The notes beneath the pieces were generated by a model. It had not been told where the DNA came from, ran no database searches, and was given only the letters and a program-made list of their open reading frames with translations. Position numbers and translations under genes: made by a program. DNA of 64,000 bases, taken from the NCBI RefSeq assembly GCF_023667495.1, contig NZ_JAMOZL010000020.1, positions 1 through 64,000 on the forward strand, written 5' to 3'. This DNA comes from Dyadobacter sp. MSC1_007. GTDB taxonomy: Bacteria; Bacteroidota; Bacteroidia; Cytophagales; Spirosomataceae. Each line of letters starts with the position of its first letter. The stretch's first letter is position 1. Shown here one piece after another: positions 25,270 through 32,709 of the stretch.

Positions 25270-26560
25270 CTGGTCGCTGCTCAGGTCGGCGCTCTTAGCC
25301 GGATTGCTTTTGGCGGGATGTAAAACCAGTGAGCCGGACGGTTCTGAGCAGCTGGACGGCGCCTACGGGCCCGGCTGGGCAGCTGTGCATGCCGACAGCC
25401 GGAATTCTGACTACTCGCCCATCCAGGCCGCCCGCAAAGTAGCACTTGCCTGGCGACGAAAGTTCGATGGAACGATCAACCTAGGGCCTACCATTGGCAG
25501 GCAAGGCCATATCTACATTACTACCAATGCAGGTGACTGTCACTTGTACGCCTTGGAGCCACAGACGGGAAAAACAATCTGGTGCAGTAATGAAGTAAAC
25601 AAGTTCGCCGTCGCCTCCTCGGCCCTTATCGACGAGCAGGGGCGGCTTTACATCGCCGATAACGAAGCGATGCACGCATTCGACGCTTCCGGCAAGTTGC
25701 TTTGGGAAACGAAGATCAAGGGTTTTCCGTTCTCGGCCCAATTCACGCATACCGGGCGGCTGATCTTCATTACCCATATCGGTATCATCTACGTGCTCGA
25801 CAGAAAGAACGGGGCGTTGATGCTCGACCCTCAACCGCTTGCAGGCCAGGGTTCGCCCAATCCAGATTTCGACCCCAGGGCCTGCATGCGCGGCACAGCC
25901 GATTGCCCGTGCGCGAATACCCTTGCCGTCGACCAGCAAACAGGCCGGTTCTTTTTCACCTATTGGGCACCAGGGGCGTCGCAAGCCGGGGTAAGGGCTA
26001 TGGTCTATTCCGAAAAAAGCGGCCCTTCCCTCAAACCGTTGTGGGAAAATACGGCGCTGCCCGGCGGCAGTGCTTCCAGCCCGGATATTTCGGCCGACGG
26101 CTCCCGCATTTACGTCAACGACAATGAAGGAGGCCTGCATGCGATCGAGGCGGCTTCGGGCAGCAACATCTGGAAGTTTTCTATCGGATACGAGCCGGGT
26201 GGCAGCCAGTCGACTTCGCCCCAAGGGCTGATTATGCCCGCCGGTGGCGACAGCGCGCCATTGATGGGCATTCAGGATGTCGGCCAACAGGCTCGCTTGT
26301 TGTGGAAGAACGACAGTCTCAACCACCTGGGGCTAGCTATGCAGACAGCCGGTAACCTTGCTTTTGCCACTGTTGCTGGCTTGCCCACCAAGGCTTACAA
26401 AGATCTGGTGGTAGTCGACACCCGTACCGGAAAAGTGCTCGACCGTGTGCATTTTCCCGCCAAGACGCTTTTTACGGTCGGCACCACTATCGGCGGTGAA
26501 GGGAATGTGTACGTGCCTGGATTCGACGGGACGCTGTTTGCATTCCGGCCGGCCGAATAA
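25241..26560 (+). CDS. PQQ-type beta-propeller lipoprotein
   Basis: 439 residues with a lipobox (LLAGLLLAGC, lipid-bearing C27). The mature part is a run of PQQ-like propeller blades: GHIYITTNAGDCHLYALEPQ, TGKTIWC, GRLYIADNEAMHAFDASGKL, GGLHAIEAASGSNIWKF and GNVYVPGFDGTLFAFRPAE, the last blade. This fold is found in quinoprotein dehydrogenases but also in BamB-like scaffolds; the PQQ-binding Glu/Asp set is not recognisable, so enzymatic activity is doubtful. Starts inside the preceding gene, implying coupling; followed after 40 bases by a hydrolase gene. Confidence 0.75.
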   Translation: MKSKNAESPDWSLLRSALLAGLLLAGCKTSEPDGSEQLDGAYGPGWAAVHADSRNSDYSPIQAARKVALAWRRKFDGTINLGPTIGRQGHIYITTNAGDCHLYALEPQTGKTIWCSNEVNKFAVASSALIDEQGRLYIADNEAMHAFDASGKLLWETKIKGFPFSAQFTHTGRLIFITHIGIIYVLDRKNGALMLDPQPLAGQGSPNPDFDPRACMRGTADCPCANTLAVDQQTGRFFFTYWAPGASQAGVRAMVYSEKSGPSLKPLWENTALPGGSASSPDISADGSRIYVNDNEGGLHAIEAASGSNIWKFSIGYEPGGSQSTSPQGLIMPAGGDSAPLMGIQDVGQQARLLWKNDSLNHLGLAMQTAGNLAFATVAGLPTKAYKDLVVVDTRTGKVLDRVHFPAKTLFTVGTTIGGEGNVYVPGFDGTLFAFRPAE

Positions 26561-26600
26561 AATCTACAAATAAGTTTTAACGTCAGAAAAATAAAATCCC

Positions 26601-27605
26601 ATGAAGACAATACACTTAATGCTCAAATTACTCTGCATCGTTTTGATCACTACCAATTGCCAGAACACCACCCCGCCCCCCGGGAAAGCAGATTTGCCGG
26701 GCCAGCCAACATCGGGCTACGGCGGCAGCGCCTATCAGCATGCCGAGGTGATCAAGAAAAATTATGACGACGGCCCCACCGGCTACTGGCTATATCTTCC
26801 GGCCTCGCCGGCGCCTGCGTCTGCACCCGTCGTTGTTTTTAACCACGGGTACGGGGGCTGGAATCCTGCCAATTACGGTGCCTGGATCAAGCACCTGGTG
26901 CGACAGGGCAATATCGTCATCTACCCGCGCTATCAGGAAGGGCCGCGCACCAAACCGACCGAATTCACACCCAATGCCGCCGCAGGCATCAGGCGGGCTT
27001 TGGAACTGCTCGGATCCGGCCAGCTGGGGGTCCGGCCGCAGACTGATCAACTCGTCATCGTCGGGCATTCATATGGCGGCGTAGTTACGGCCAATCTCGC
27101 GCTCAATGCGGGCGAACTTCGCATTCCAAAACCCAAGGGCATCTTCCTGGCTGCTTCGGGCGTGGGCCCGGCTGTGTCAGGTCAGGCCAAGTCGTATGCG
27201 GGTCTGGCTGAGTCGTTGAAACTGCTGATGATCATCGAGAAGGAAGATACCATTGTCGATAGCGTGTTCATGAAAAAGGTATATGCCGAATCCAAAGCCA
27301 TACCGCTCGCCCACAAGGCCATGCTGATGCATTACCCAGACGGCTACGGAGCCGATTCGATCACTGCCGAACATAACGAAGCAACCTGTATCGACCCAGA
27401 TTTTGACAGTAAGGATGGCAAGCTGGCCGCTTCGACGAAAGTGGACGCCACCGACTATTACTGCTACTGGCGCCTGGCAGATGCGTTGATCGATTGCAGC
27501 CGGAACAACAAAGGCTGCCCTACCGCCTTCACTGACGTACAGCAGCAGACATTTACAGGTAAATGGAGCGACGGGGTCGAGATCAAAAGACTTAGCGGCC
27601 GGTAA
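26601..27605 (+). CDS. Alpha/beta-hydrolase lipoprotein
   Basis: 334 residues. Lipobox CIVLITTNC (C20) gives a surface or periplasmic anchor. The alpha/beta fold shows an oxyanion segment VVVFNHGYGGWNP and the nucleophile elbow VGHSYGGVV; acid and base residues lie in the C-terminal part (near DSITAEHNEAT). A Cys-rich C-terminal segment (DATDYYCYWRLADALIDCSR, NNKGC) suggests disulphides. Resembles dienelactone-hydrolase/chlorophyllase-like esterases in layout. Same strand as the propeller gene and probably co-transcribed; convergent with the cytochrome gene. Confidence 0.8.
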   Translation: MKTIHLMLKLLCIVLITTNCQNTTPPPGKADLPGQPTSGYGGSAYQHAEVIKKNYDDGPTGYWLYLPASPAPASAPVVVFNHGYGGWNPANYGAWIKHLVRQGNIVIYPRYQEGPRTKPTEFTPNAAAGIRRALELLGSGQLGVRPQTDQLVIVGHSYGGVVTANLALNAGELRIPKPKGIFLAASGVGPAVSGQAKSYAGLAESLKLLMIIEKEDTIVDSVFMKKVYAESKAIPLAHKAMLMHYPDGYGADSITAEHNEATCIDPDFDSKDGKLAASTKVDATDYYCYWRLADALIDCSRNNKGCPTAFTDVQQQTFTGKWSDGVEIKRLSGR

Positions 27606-27680
27606 GCCTGCAGACTTACCCATCGTATTTAGCGGAAACCGCAAGTGGCTCGGAAAAATCTGCCGCTGGCTTTTGGTTTA

Positions 27681-28574
27681 CTATCTTTTTATTTCGTGTT
27701 CAATGGGTGGGATCGTGTTCAAATATGCATAAATGGCCGAGGTTTCTGCCTCTGTCAGCTCAGGGTACAACGGCATAGGATAGCTGATTACCGAATTATC
27801 TTTTGAAACACCTTCGGTAACCGCCCGTCTGAGCTCGGCTTGTGTCCAGCTTGCGATGCCGGTTGCGTGCGGGGTTAAATTAGGGGTTTTGATCTTCTTC
27901 CCAGCTGCATCGCGCAGCTTGTTACCGCCGCCCATGAATCCTTTTGATCGTTCCGGCTGCTGGACATCCAGGGATGTGAAGCTTTTGGAATGGCAGTGAA
28001 AGCAAGCCAGATTGTCGACCAGGTATTTTCCCAGCAGGACCGGGTCGTTCTTGGGCTTTTGAATGCCCGCGTCCCGGTATTCCCCTACCTTGGTGAAGCT
28101 CAAGCCCAGCCGGCCAATAGGTGAGTATCTTGTTTTGCCCGGGTTCCTGCCGGATGGTCTTACCGCGGGATCATCGGATTTCAGATAGGCAATGATCGCA
28201 TCCAGGTCTGCATCGGCCATGTTCGGACGGTGCATGAATGGCATCAGCCGCCCGGTCCTGCCAATACCGGTCCGAATCAGGTAGGCCAGCTCTCCGGGTG
28301 TGTATTCGCCCGCACCCTGCTTGGGATGCTGCGTGATATTGGTTGCGTAGATCTTTCCCAAAAACTTGGGAGAATCTTCAAGCTTTTTCCCGCTGAAATC
28401 TTTTGTCTCCAAATTGTAGTGGCATGAGCCGCAAACAAGCATCGTCAGCCGCTTCCCTTCCCTGACGCTTGGGGATGCCATTTTATAGTTAACCTTTTCG
28501 GTCTGGTAGTGAATCTGGCATCCCCAGCCCAGCACGGCAAGCGCCGCCAGAAGCGTTCTGATTTTTAAATTCAT
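27681..28574 (-). CDS. Di-haem cytochrome c lipoprotein
   Basis: 297 residues. Lipobox around C19 (AVLGWGC). Two c-type haem sites: C48-GS-C51-H52 and C191-FH-C194-H195, each followed by plausible Met ligands (GRLMPFMHRPNM near 110-119). Domain spacing of about 140 residues is normal for two fused class I cytochrome c domains. An electron carrier at the cell envelope; partner unknown. It faces the propeller/hydrolase operon. Confidence 0.9.
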   Translation of the reverse strand: MNLKIRTLLAALAVLGWGCQIHYQTEKVNYKMASPSVREGKRLTMLVCGSCHYNLETKDFSGKKLEDSPKFLGKIYATNITQHPKQGAGEYTPGELAYLIRTGIGRTGRLMPFMHRPNMADADLDAIIAYLKSDDPAVRPSGRNPGKTRYSPIGRLGLSFTKVGEYRDAGIQKPKNDPVLLGKYLVDNLACFHCHSKSFTSLDVQQPERSKGFMGGGNKLRDAAGKKIKTPNLTPHATGIASWTQAELRRAVTEGVSKDNSVISYPMPLYPELTEAETSAIYAYLNTIPPIEHEIKR

Positions 28575-28828
28575 GTCGCTATGTGGTTGTGTTTAAACCG
28601 CAAAACTAGCGGGCGCATGCCTTGGTCAGCGCCATTTCAAGGCCGCTGTTGACTGCCTCATCTGCCGATTTGTCCCATCGGCTTTCCTGAGCAACAAACC
28701 TGGGCAGAATGGCCATTCAAACAGGCATTTGGCGGGGTTAGGCCACTGCCTGCCAATCGCTATCCCGAGTAATTTTACTGGCAAGAACCGTTTCGATTGA
28801 AACGCATTTTTCAACCAACACCTAGAAG

Positions 28829-29353
28829 ATGATCCCTGACAAACATCATTCGCCTATGCTCTCCATACCCGTTATCATTGGCATACTTTACGCCTGGGCG
28901 CAGACTGTGGTTACTGGCGCGTTGCTTTTTGATACCTTTGTGCTGTATCCCAATGTCTTTGCCGACGTTCCCAAATCGCTTTCAACTTCGATGGAGTTTC
29001 TCAGCCGCGCAAGCCCAGGCAGCTTCCTGCCAGGTCTGGGCGGCTTCACTCTGGTGACTGGCCTGGTCACATTGTGGATCTGGCGGCGACATCGCCGCGT
29101 GTTTCTGTACTTTGTGGCCGGCTTTTTACTTTTAGTCGCTTTGGATTTTGCGGCCTCGGTGCTGTACTTCTGGCCCCGCAATACCATTATGTTTACTGAG
29201 GGATTGAAAGTGCATTCCGCCGAAAAACTCCTGGAAACTTCCCGTCAGTTCCGGTCCGGGCATTGGGTTCGCCTGGCCGGGAGCTTGATGGCAAGCGTTT
29301 GCGCCATGCTGGGTTTGGTTGCTGCCGTGCGGCAGTCAAGCTCTAAACTGTGA
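28829..29353 (+). CDS. Four-helix membrane protein, DUF1772-like
   Basis: 174 residues with four hydrophobic helices (about 10-32, 68-86, 90-112, 148-168). The segment before the last helix (RQFRSGHWVRLAGSLMAS) has the conserved H-W-x-R pattern of the DUF1772/anthrone-oxygenase-like family. A second protein of similar topology lies at 4846-5325; the two share layout rather than obvious sequence. ATG 28859 is an alternative start, dropping ten residues. Ends eight bases from the convergent LytTR gene. Confidence 0.65.
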   Translation: MIPDKHHSPMLSIPVIIGILYAWAQTVVTGALLFDTFVLYPNVFADVPKSLSTSMEFLSRASPGSFLPGLGGFTLVTGLVTLWIWRRHRRVFLYFVAGFLLLVALDFAASVLYFWPRNTIMFTEGLKVHSAEKLLETSRQFRSGHWVRLAGSLMASVCAMLGLVAAVRQSSSKL

Positions 29354-29360
29354 AGGGAGC

Positions 29361-30131
29361 CTACCGGTTTTCGACCCAGGCCAGGAAAGATGCAGATTTG
29401 GCTTTGCTTACGATCACCGGCTCGGTGACAACACCGTCCAGCCGCACTAGCAACTTGCGTTCATCGTAATGTTCAATGCGATGAATCGCTTCAAATGCAA
29501 GCAGCGTTTGCCTGTTGGCGCGGTAGAACCGGTGAGGATCAACCTGTGCCTCGATGGTGTCCAAGGGCTTATAGACTTGGAACTTACGGCCATCTCGGAC
29601 AAAGATTTCGGTTGTGTCATGATTGACCTTGAACAGCAGAATGTTTTCGGTTGCGACCGGAATCAGCTGGTTCCGGAAGTGGATTAGAAAGCTGGTTTTG
29701 TATTTGTGGGCTTCGGATTGGAAGCTGCTCAGCAGCATTTTGATCATTTCCCAGTTATGCTTCGGCGCAAATAACTGCGCAATGGATTCCAGCTTTTCAA
29801 GGCTTGCCTCAAACAAATTTTCGTTAATGGGTTTTAAGATATAGTCGATTCCATTGCTTTGAAAGGCCTGAATGGCATATTCATCGTAGGCGGTGCAGAA
29901 GATGACCGGGCAGGTTAGTCCAACTTTTTGAAATATCTCAAATGCAAGGCCATCGCCGAGCTGAATGTCGGAAATCACCAGCTGGGGATGCGGGTTGTGC
30001 AGAAACCATTCCACACTGCTTTCTATGCTGTCGAGCACGGCCAGAATCTGATGCCCGGGGCGAAGGGTTTTGATGCAATTCTGAATGTCCCATGCAGTGT
30101 GCACTTCGTCTTCAATGATCACAATGTTCAT
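29361..30131 (-). CDS. LytTR-family response regulator
   Basis: 256 residues from ATG 30131, two bases after the kinase stop; an in-frame start at 30155 would overlap the kinase. Receiver: IVIIEDEVHTA, phospho-acceptor D55 (LVISDIQLGD), FCTAYDEYAIQAF and IDYILKP. The LytTR domain has FLIHFRNQLIPVATENILLF and the signature HRFYRANRQTLLAFEAI. Third gene of the peptide-kinase-regulator operon. Confidence 0.93.
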   Translation of the reverse strand: MNIVIIEDEVHTAWDIQNCIKTLRPGHQILAVLDSIESSVEWFLHNPHPQLVISDIQLGDGLAFEIFQKVGLTCPVIFCTAYDEYAIQAFQSNGIDYILKPINENLFEASLEKLESIAQLFAPKHNWEMIKMLLSSFQSEAHKYKTSFLIHFRNQLIPVATENILLFKVNHDTTEIFVRDGRKFQVYKPLDTIEAQVDPHRFYRANRQTLLAFEAIHRIEHYDERKLLVRLDGVVTEPVIVSKAKSASFLAWVENR

Positions 30132-30133
30132 AG

Positions 30134-31147
30134 TTAATCGCCGATTGGTAACCAAACTTTAAAAAAAAGATCATTTTTCTCCACAATGATGCCTTTTCCT
30201 TTTAAAATCTCGAAACGGTTGCTGATGTTGCTCAGGCCGACACCCGATGTTTGATCCGTCTTTTTGAATTGCAGGTTGTTCTCCACGATCAGAAATCCCG
30301 ACTCTTCACAAATGCGCACCTTCAAGGGCCTTTTTTGAGAAAAGACATTATGCTTTACAACGTTCTCGATCAGGATTTGAAGTGTGTTCGGCGGAAGCCT
30401 CGCTGCCAGGATAGACGGCGGTATCCGGATACTGACCGTAAATGCATCGCCATACCTTATTTGAAGCAGGCCGACGTAAGATTCTAGAAAGCGGATTTCT
30501 TCGTCCAAAGTAACCTCGGGCCTGCCGTTATAGACCAGCATGTAGCGGTAAATGGAGGCCAGTTCATCGATGAATTTTAGCGACTGCCCTTGATGCTGTT
30601 TGACGAGTGATTTGAGGGTATTAAGCGAATTAAAAAGGAAATGGGGATTTAGCTGCTGTTTTAACGATTCATGCAGGGCCATTAGGTTTTCCCGCTTCAA
30701 GGTTTCTAGCTCCAACTCCACCCGGCGGCTTTTCGCCGACAGGTCGTAAAAATATTTGATCAAAATTGTCAGACCGTTTAGCAGGCTGATCCGTAATATC
30801 AGGTAAAACCAGGCTTTGGGTGAATACATTAGATCCCCCTTTACCTGCGAGAGTAGTAATTTGGATTCATCGGCAAAACCAATGACCACAAAAACTACAA
30901 TCGCAAGCAGTGTGGAAAGCATGATCCGCCAGAGCAGCTTGCCGGTTTCCTTCTTGTTATTCCAAAGGCAGGAGAAATCAACAAGAGCAAAATTGATGAC
31001 CCAGAATGAGAGAATGCAGCAAAATGAAAATATAAAGCGGAGCAGCGCTTCCTTGCCGGAAGACACCGAAAACACGAAAATACCAGGCAGAACGGCCGCC
31101 AGAATTGCGCCCGTTTTAAGTTGATATTTACTTATCATTTTTGACAT
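30134..31147 (-). CDS. LytS-type sensor histidine kinase
   Basis: 337 residues from ATG 31147, whose ATG overlaps the stop codon of the 51-residue peptide gene (TGATG); a TTG four codons upstream is rejected for that reason. About four membrane helices (12-30, 38-56, 76-92, 113-132), a short coiled coil, then the H-box LKQQLNPHFLFNSLNTLKS with H169 and the ATP site IENVVKHNVFS and GVGLSNISNRFEIL. Organisation as for the other kinase in this window, but with a peptide gene in front. Confidence 0.93.
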   Translation of the reverse strand: MSKMISKYQLKTGAILAAVLPGIFVFSVSSGKEALLRFIFSFCCILSFWVINFALVDFSCLWNNKKETGKLLWRIMLSTLLAIVVFVVIGFADESKLLLSQVKGDLMYSPKAWFYLILRISLLNGLTILIKYFYDLSAKSRRVELELETLKRENLMALHESLKQQLNPHFLFNSLNTLKSLVKQHQGQSLKFIDELASIYRYMLVYNGRPEVTLDEEIRFLESYVGLLQIRYGDAFTVSIRIPPSILAARLPPNTLQILIENVVKHNVFSQKRPLKVRICEESGFLIVENNLQFKKTDQTSGVGLSNISNRFEILKGKGIIVEKNDLFFKVWLPIGD

Positions 31148-31302
31148 CACCCATTGCAAACAAACCGGTTGCTACTCACTACCGCATTAATGTAGCTGGC
31201 GCTTATACTTCCCGCTTCGCCTTCTGGTCGATTACCATTCACCTGGCCGTAGGCTGCCGGCGCCAGACAAGCCCAGATGAGCATACCTAAGATAGATTTC
31301 AT
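31147..31302 (-). CDS. Small exported peptide (51 aa) coupled to the sensor kinase
   Basis: ATG 31302 opens a 51-residue frame: 19-20-residue signal peptide (MKSILGMLIWACLAPAAYG) then about 31 mature residues, hydrophilic, ending SSNRFVCNG with a single Cys three residues from the end. Its TGA overlaps the kinase ATG. A perfect -7 box (TATTTTTG, 31347-31340) lies about 38 bases upstream, supporting this start. Such a layout (exported peptide, membrane kinase, LytTR regulator in one operon) is that of a peptide-signalling system, but no known pheromone family is recognised; a remnant or a kinase-modulating accessory peptide is also possible. Confidence 0.6.
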   Translation of the reverse strand: MKSILGMLIWACLAPAAYGQVNGNRPEGEAGSISASYINAVVSSNRFVCNG

Positions 31303-31339
31303 AGTCAGAAAGATTTGGTCAGTAATGATTTTTTCATGA

Positions 31340-31347
31340 CAAAAATA
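31340..31347 (-). promoter_or_regulatory. -7 promoter box of the peptide-kinase-regulator operon
   Basis: Reads TATTTTTG on the minus strand, an exact TAnnTTTG match. Predicted transcription start near 31333, leaving a leader of about 30 bases before ATG 31302. Confidence 0.5.
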
Positions 31348-31479
31348 CATCGGTACCCGCCCAAGCGCCTTACATTCATCTGCCATACCGGCCGTTTCAT
31401 CCGTCTGCTTGCCCGGTTCATGTTCTTTTGGAGCAAAAATAGCTCCACCCGTTGTCGCGCGCTCTCATAACGGTAATTT

Positions 31480-31512
31480 TTTGCTCACACTAGTAGCGTT
31501 TCGATACTTTTT
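31480..31512 (+). promoter_or_regulatory. Candidate promoter of the lipoprotein gene
   Basis: TTTG at 31480-31483 (-33 element) and TACTTTTT at 31505-31512 (seven of eight matches to TAnnTTTG) with a 21-base spacer, 37 bases before ATG 31550. Confidence 0.4.
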
Positions 31513-31549
31513 TACGACCTGCTTAAAAACAAACTAATCTGTTAGCAAA

Positions 31550-32050
31550 ATGAAAACAAATCTTTCAAAGTGTGTATGGTTGCTTCTCGTGTTTCTACTG
31601 TCCGTTTCGTTTGCATGCAACCGGGAAAACAACATTTCGCCCGGACCGGATGGCAGTCCGCTGGTGCAAACCAATGGTGAAGAATATAGCAAACTGATGG
31701 CAGGTCGCGAGACATTCGAGGGTACTCCATTTGAAATCACAAAAGTCACCAGGGTGGGTAACTCCTTGAAAATCGACGTTACCGGCGGGGGCGGTATCGA
31801 AAATTACAAAGTAGTTTGGGATGGCTCGCTAATGCTGTCTTACCCGATGCAGGCCCGGCTCGTGGTGGGATACAATACGCCCGACGGTGCCCGGGATGCG
31901 GCCATGCACGATTACACGCTGGAAGTAGACTTACAAAAGTTATTTGGCAACTCGGCTAAGGCTTCTGAGGTTGTCGTGCACGTAGCAAATGGTTCCAAAA
32001 AACAAGATAAAGTGGTCGATCCCAACGGTAGCAGCTCCAATCCGAAATAA
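31550..32050 (+). CDS. Hypothetical lipoprotein
   Basis: 166 residues. Lipobox LLSVSFAC (C23) followed by NRENN. Mature part is beta-rich: TFEGTPFEITKVTRVGNSLK, IDVTGGGGIENYKVVWDGS, RLVVGYNTPDGARDA and a C-terminal tail KVVDPNGSSSNPK. Layout resembles small beta-sandwich lipoproteins of unknown role. Divergent from the peptide-kinase-regulator operon, so it could be a target of that LytTR regulator (inference). A hairpin TGCAGGCC/GGCCTGCA (32081-32110) follows the stop without a T tract. Confidence 0.65.
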   Translation: MKTNLSKCVWLLLVFLLSVSFACNRENNISPGPDGSPLVQTNGEEYSKLMAGRETFEGTPFEITKVTRVGNSLKIDVTGGGGIENYKVVWDGSLMLSYPMQARLVVGYNTPDGARDAAMHDYTLEVDLQKLFGNSAKASEVVVHVANGSKKQDKVVDPNGSSSNPK

Positions 32051-32709
32051 AACCGCCTCGCCATTAAATCATATCATCCCTGCAGGCCCCGGCGCGTCCC
32101 GAGGCCTGCAACGTTATATATTATTGTGGAATTCTTATCTGGCCACAGGCCTACAACCACCAGAAAGTGATCCAGATAGAAAGTCTCATTGCCATGTTGA
32201 TTGTGATTGAGGTAAGTACTTTTTTCATCTGACTTCTTTGATAACGTCAAGAGGTGTGTCTTGACTTATTCCCGTAGCGGGAAAACTTTACTCTGCATTC
32301 CCGTTTTATGGTACTCTCCCCGAAACGATAGGCGGGACAACGACTGAAAGAGTCGGCCAAAACCTCTCAAAAATCTTCATCTCGCCGGCTGCTTGCCGCT
32401 AGCAAAAATAGCCTGCTTTATATCGGGATCGTTAGCATGCTACCCAGGAAGGCACCATCTCAGCTCCCTGAGTGCTTTCTTGCGATTTTCGGTGACGCGC
32501 AAAAACAGCATTTGGCTTTTTTCAATAAAAAATATTAGTAAATACTGTGTAGTAAAATACTTTGTAGTTCATATTATTCCGCTGGCACAATACCAGGCCT
32601 GGATGAGATTCGTCAGCAATACGACAAGCTTCATCTATGCTGTCATCTTATTTTACCAGGATGATGCACTTTTCAAGTTTTTTTTTCAACTACACCTAAC
32701 GATTAGTTT
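32051..32709. other. Long leader/intergenic region before susC
   Basis: No convincing gene. Three short hairpins are visible: GTCAAGA/TCTTGAC (32247-32266), TTCCCG/CGGGAA (32271-32285) and CGACT/AGTCG (32343-32357). Further on the sequence is AT-rich, with a TACTTTG run near 32560 that could be a -7 variant and a T-rich stretch just before the susC start. The frame at 32393-32713 has poor composition and overlaps the susC start; rejected. Confidence 0.5.

Noticed and set aside
25481..26326. Long minus-strand frame inside the propeller gene
   Set aside because: Shadow of the GC-rich lipoprotein gene; the plus strand has a lipobox and propeller repeats.
28626..28814. Minus-strand frame of 62 codons between the cytochrome and DUF1772-like genes
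   Set aside because: No domain, no signal, poor composition; likely chance in a high-GC gap.
32240..32360. Cluster of three short hairpins as a riboswitch
   Set aside because: Stems are only 5-7 bp, do not form a known riboswitch layout, and lie far (about 350 bases) from susC; left as an unassigned leader region.
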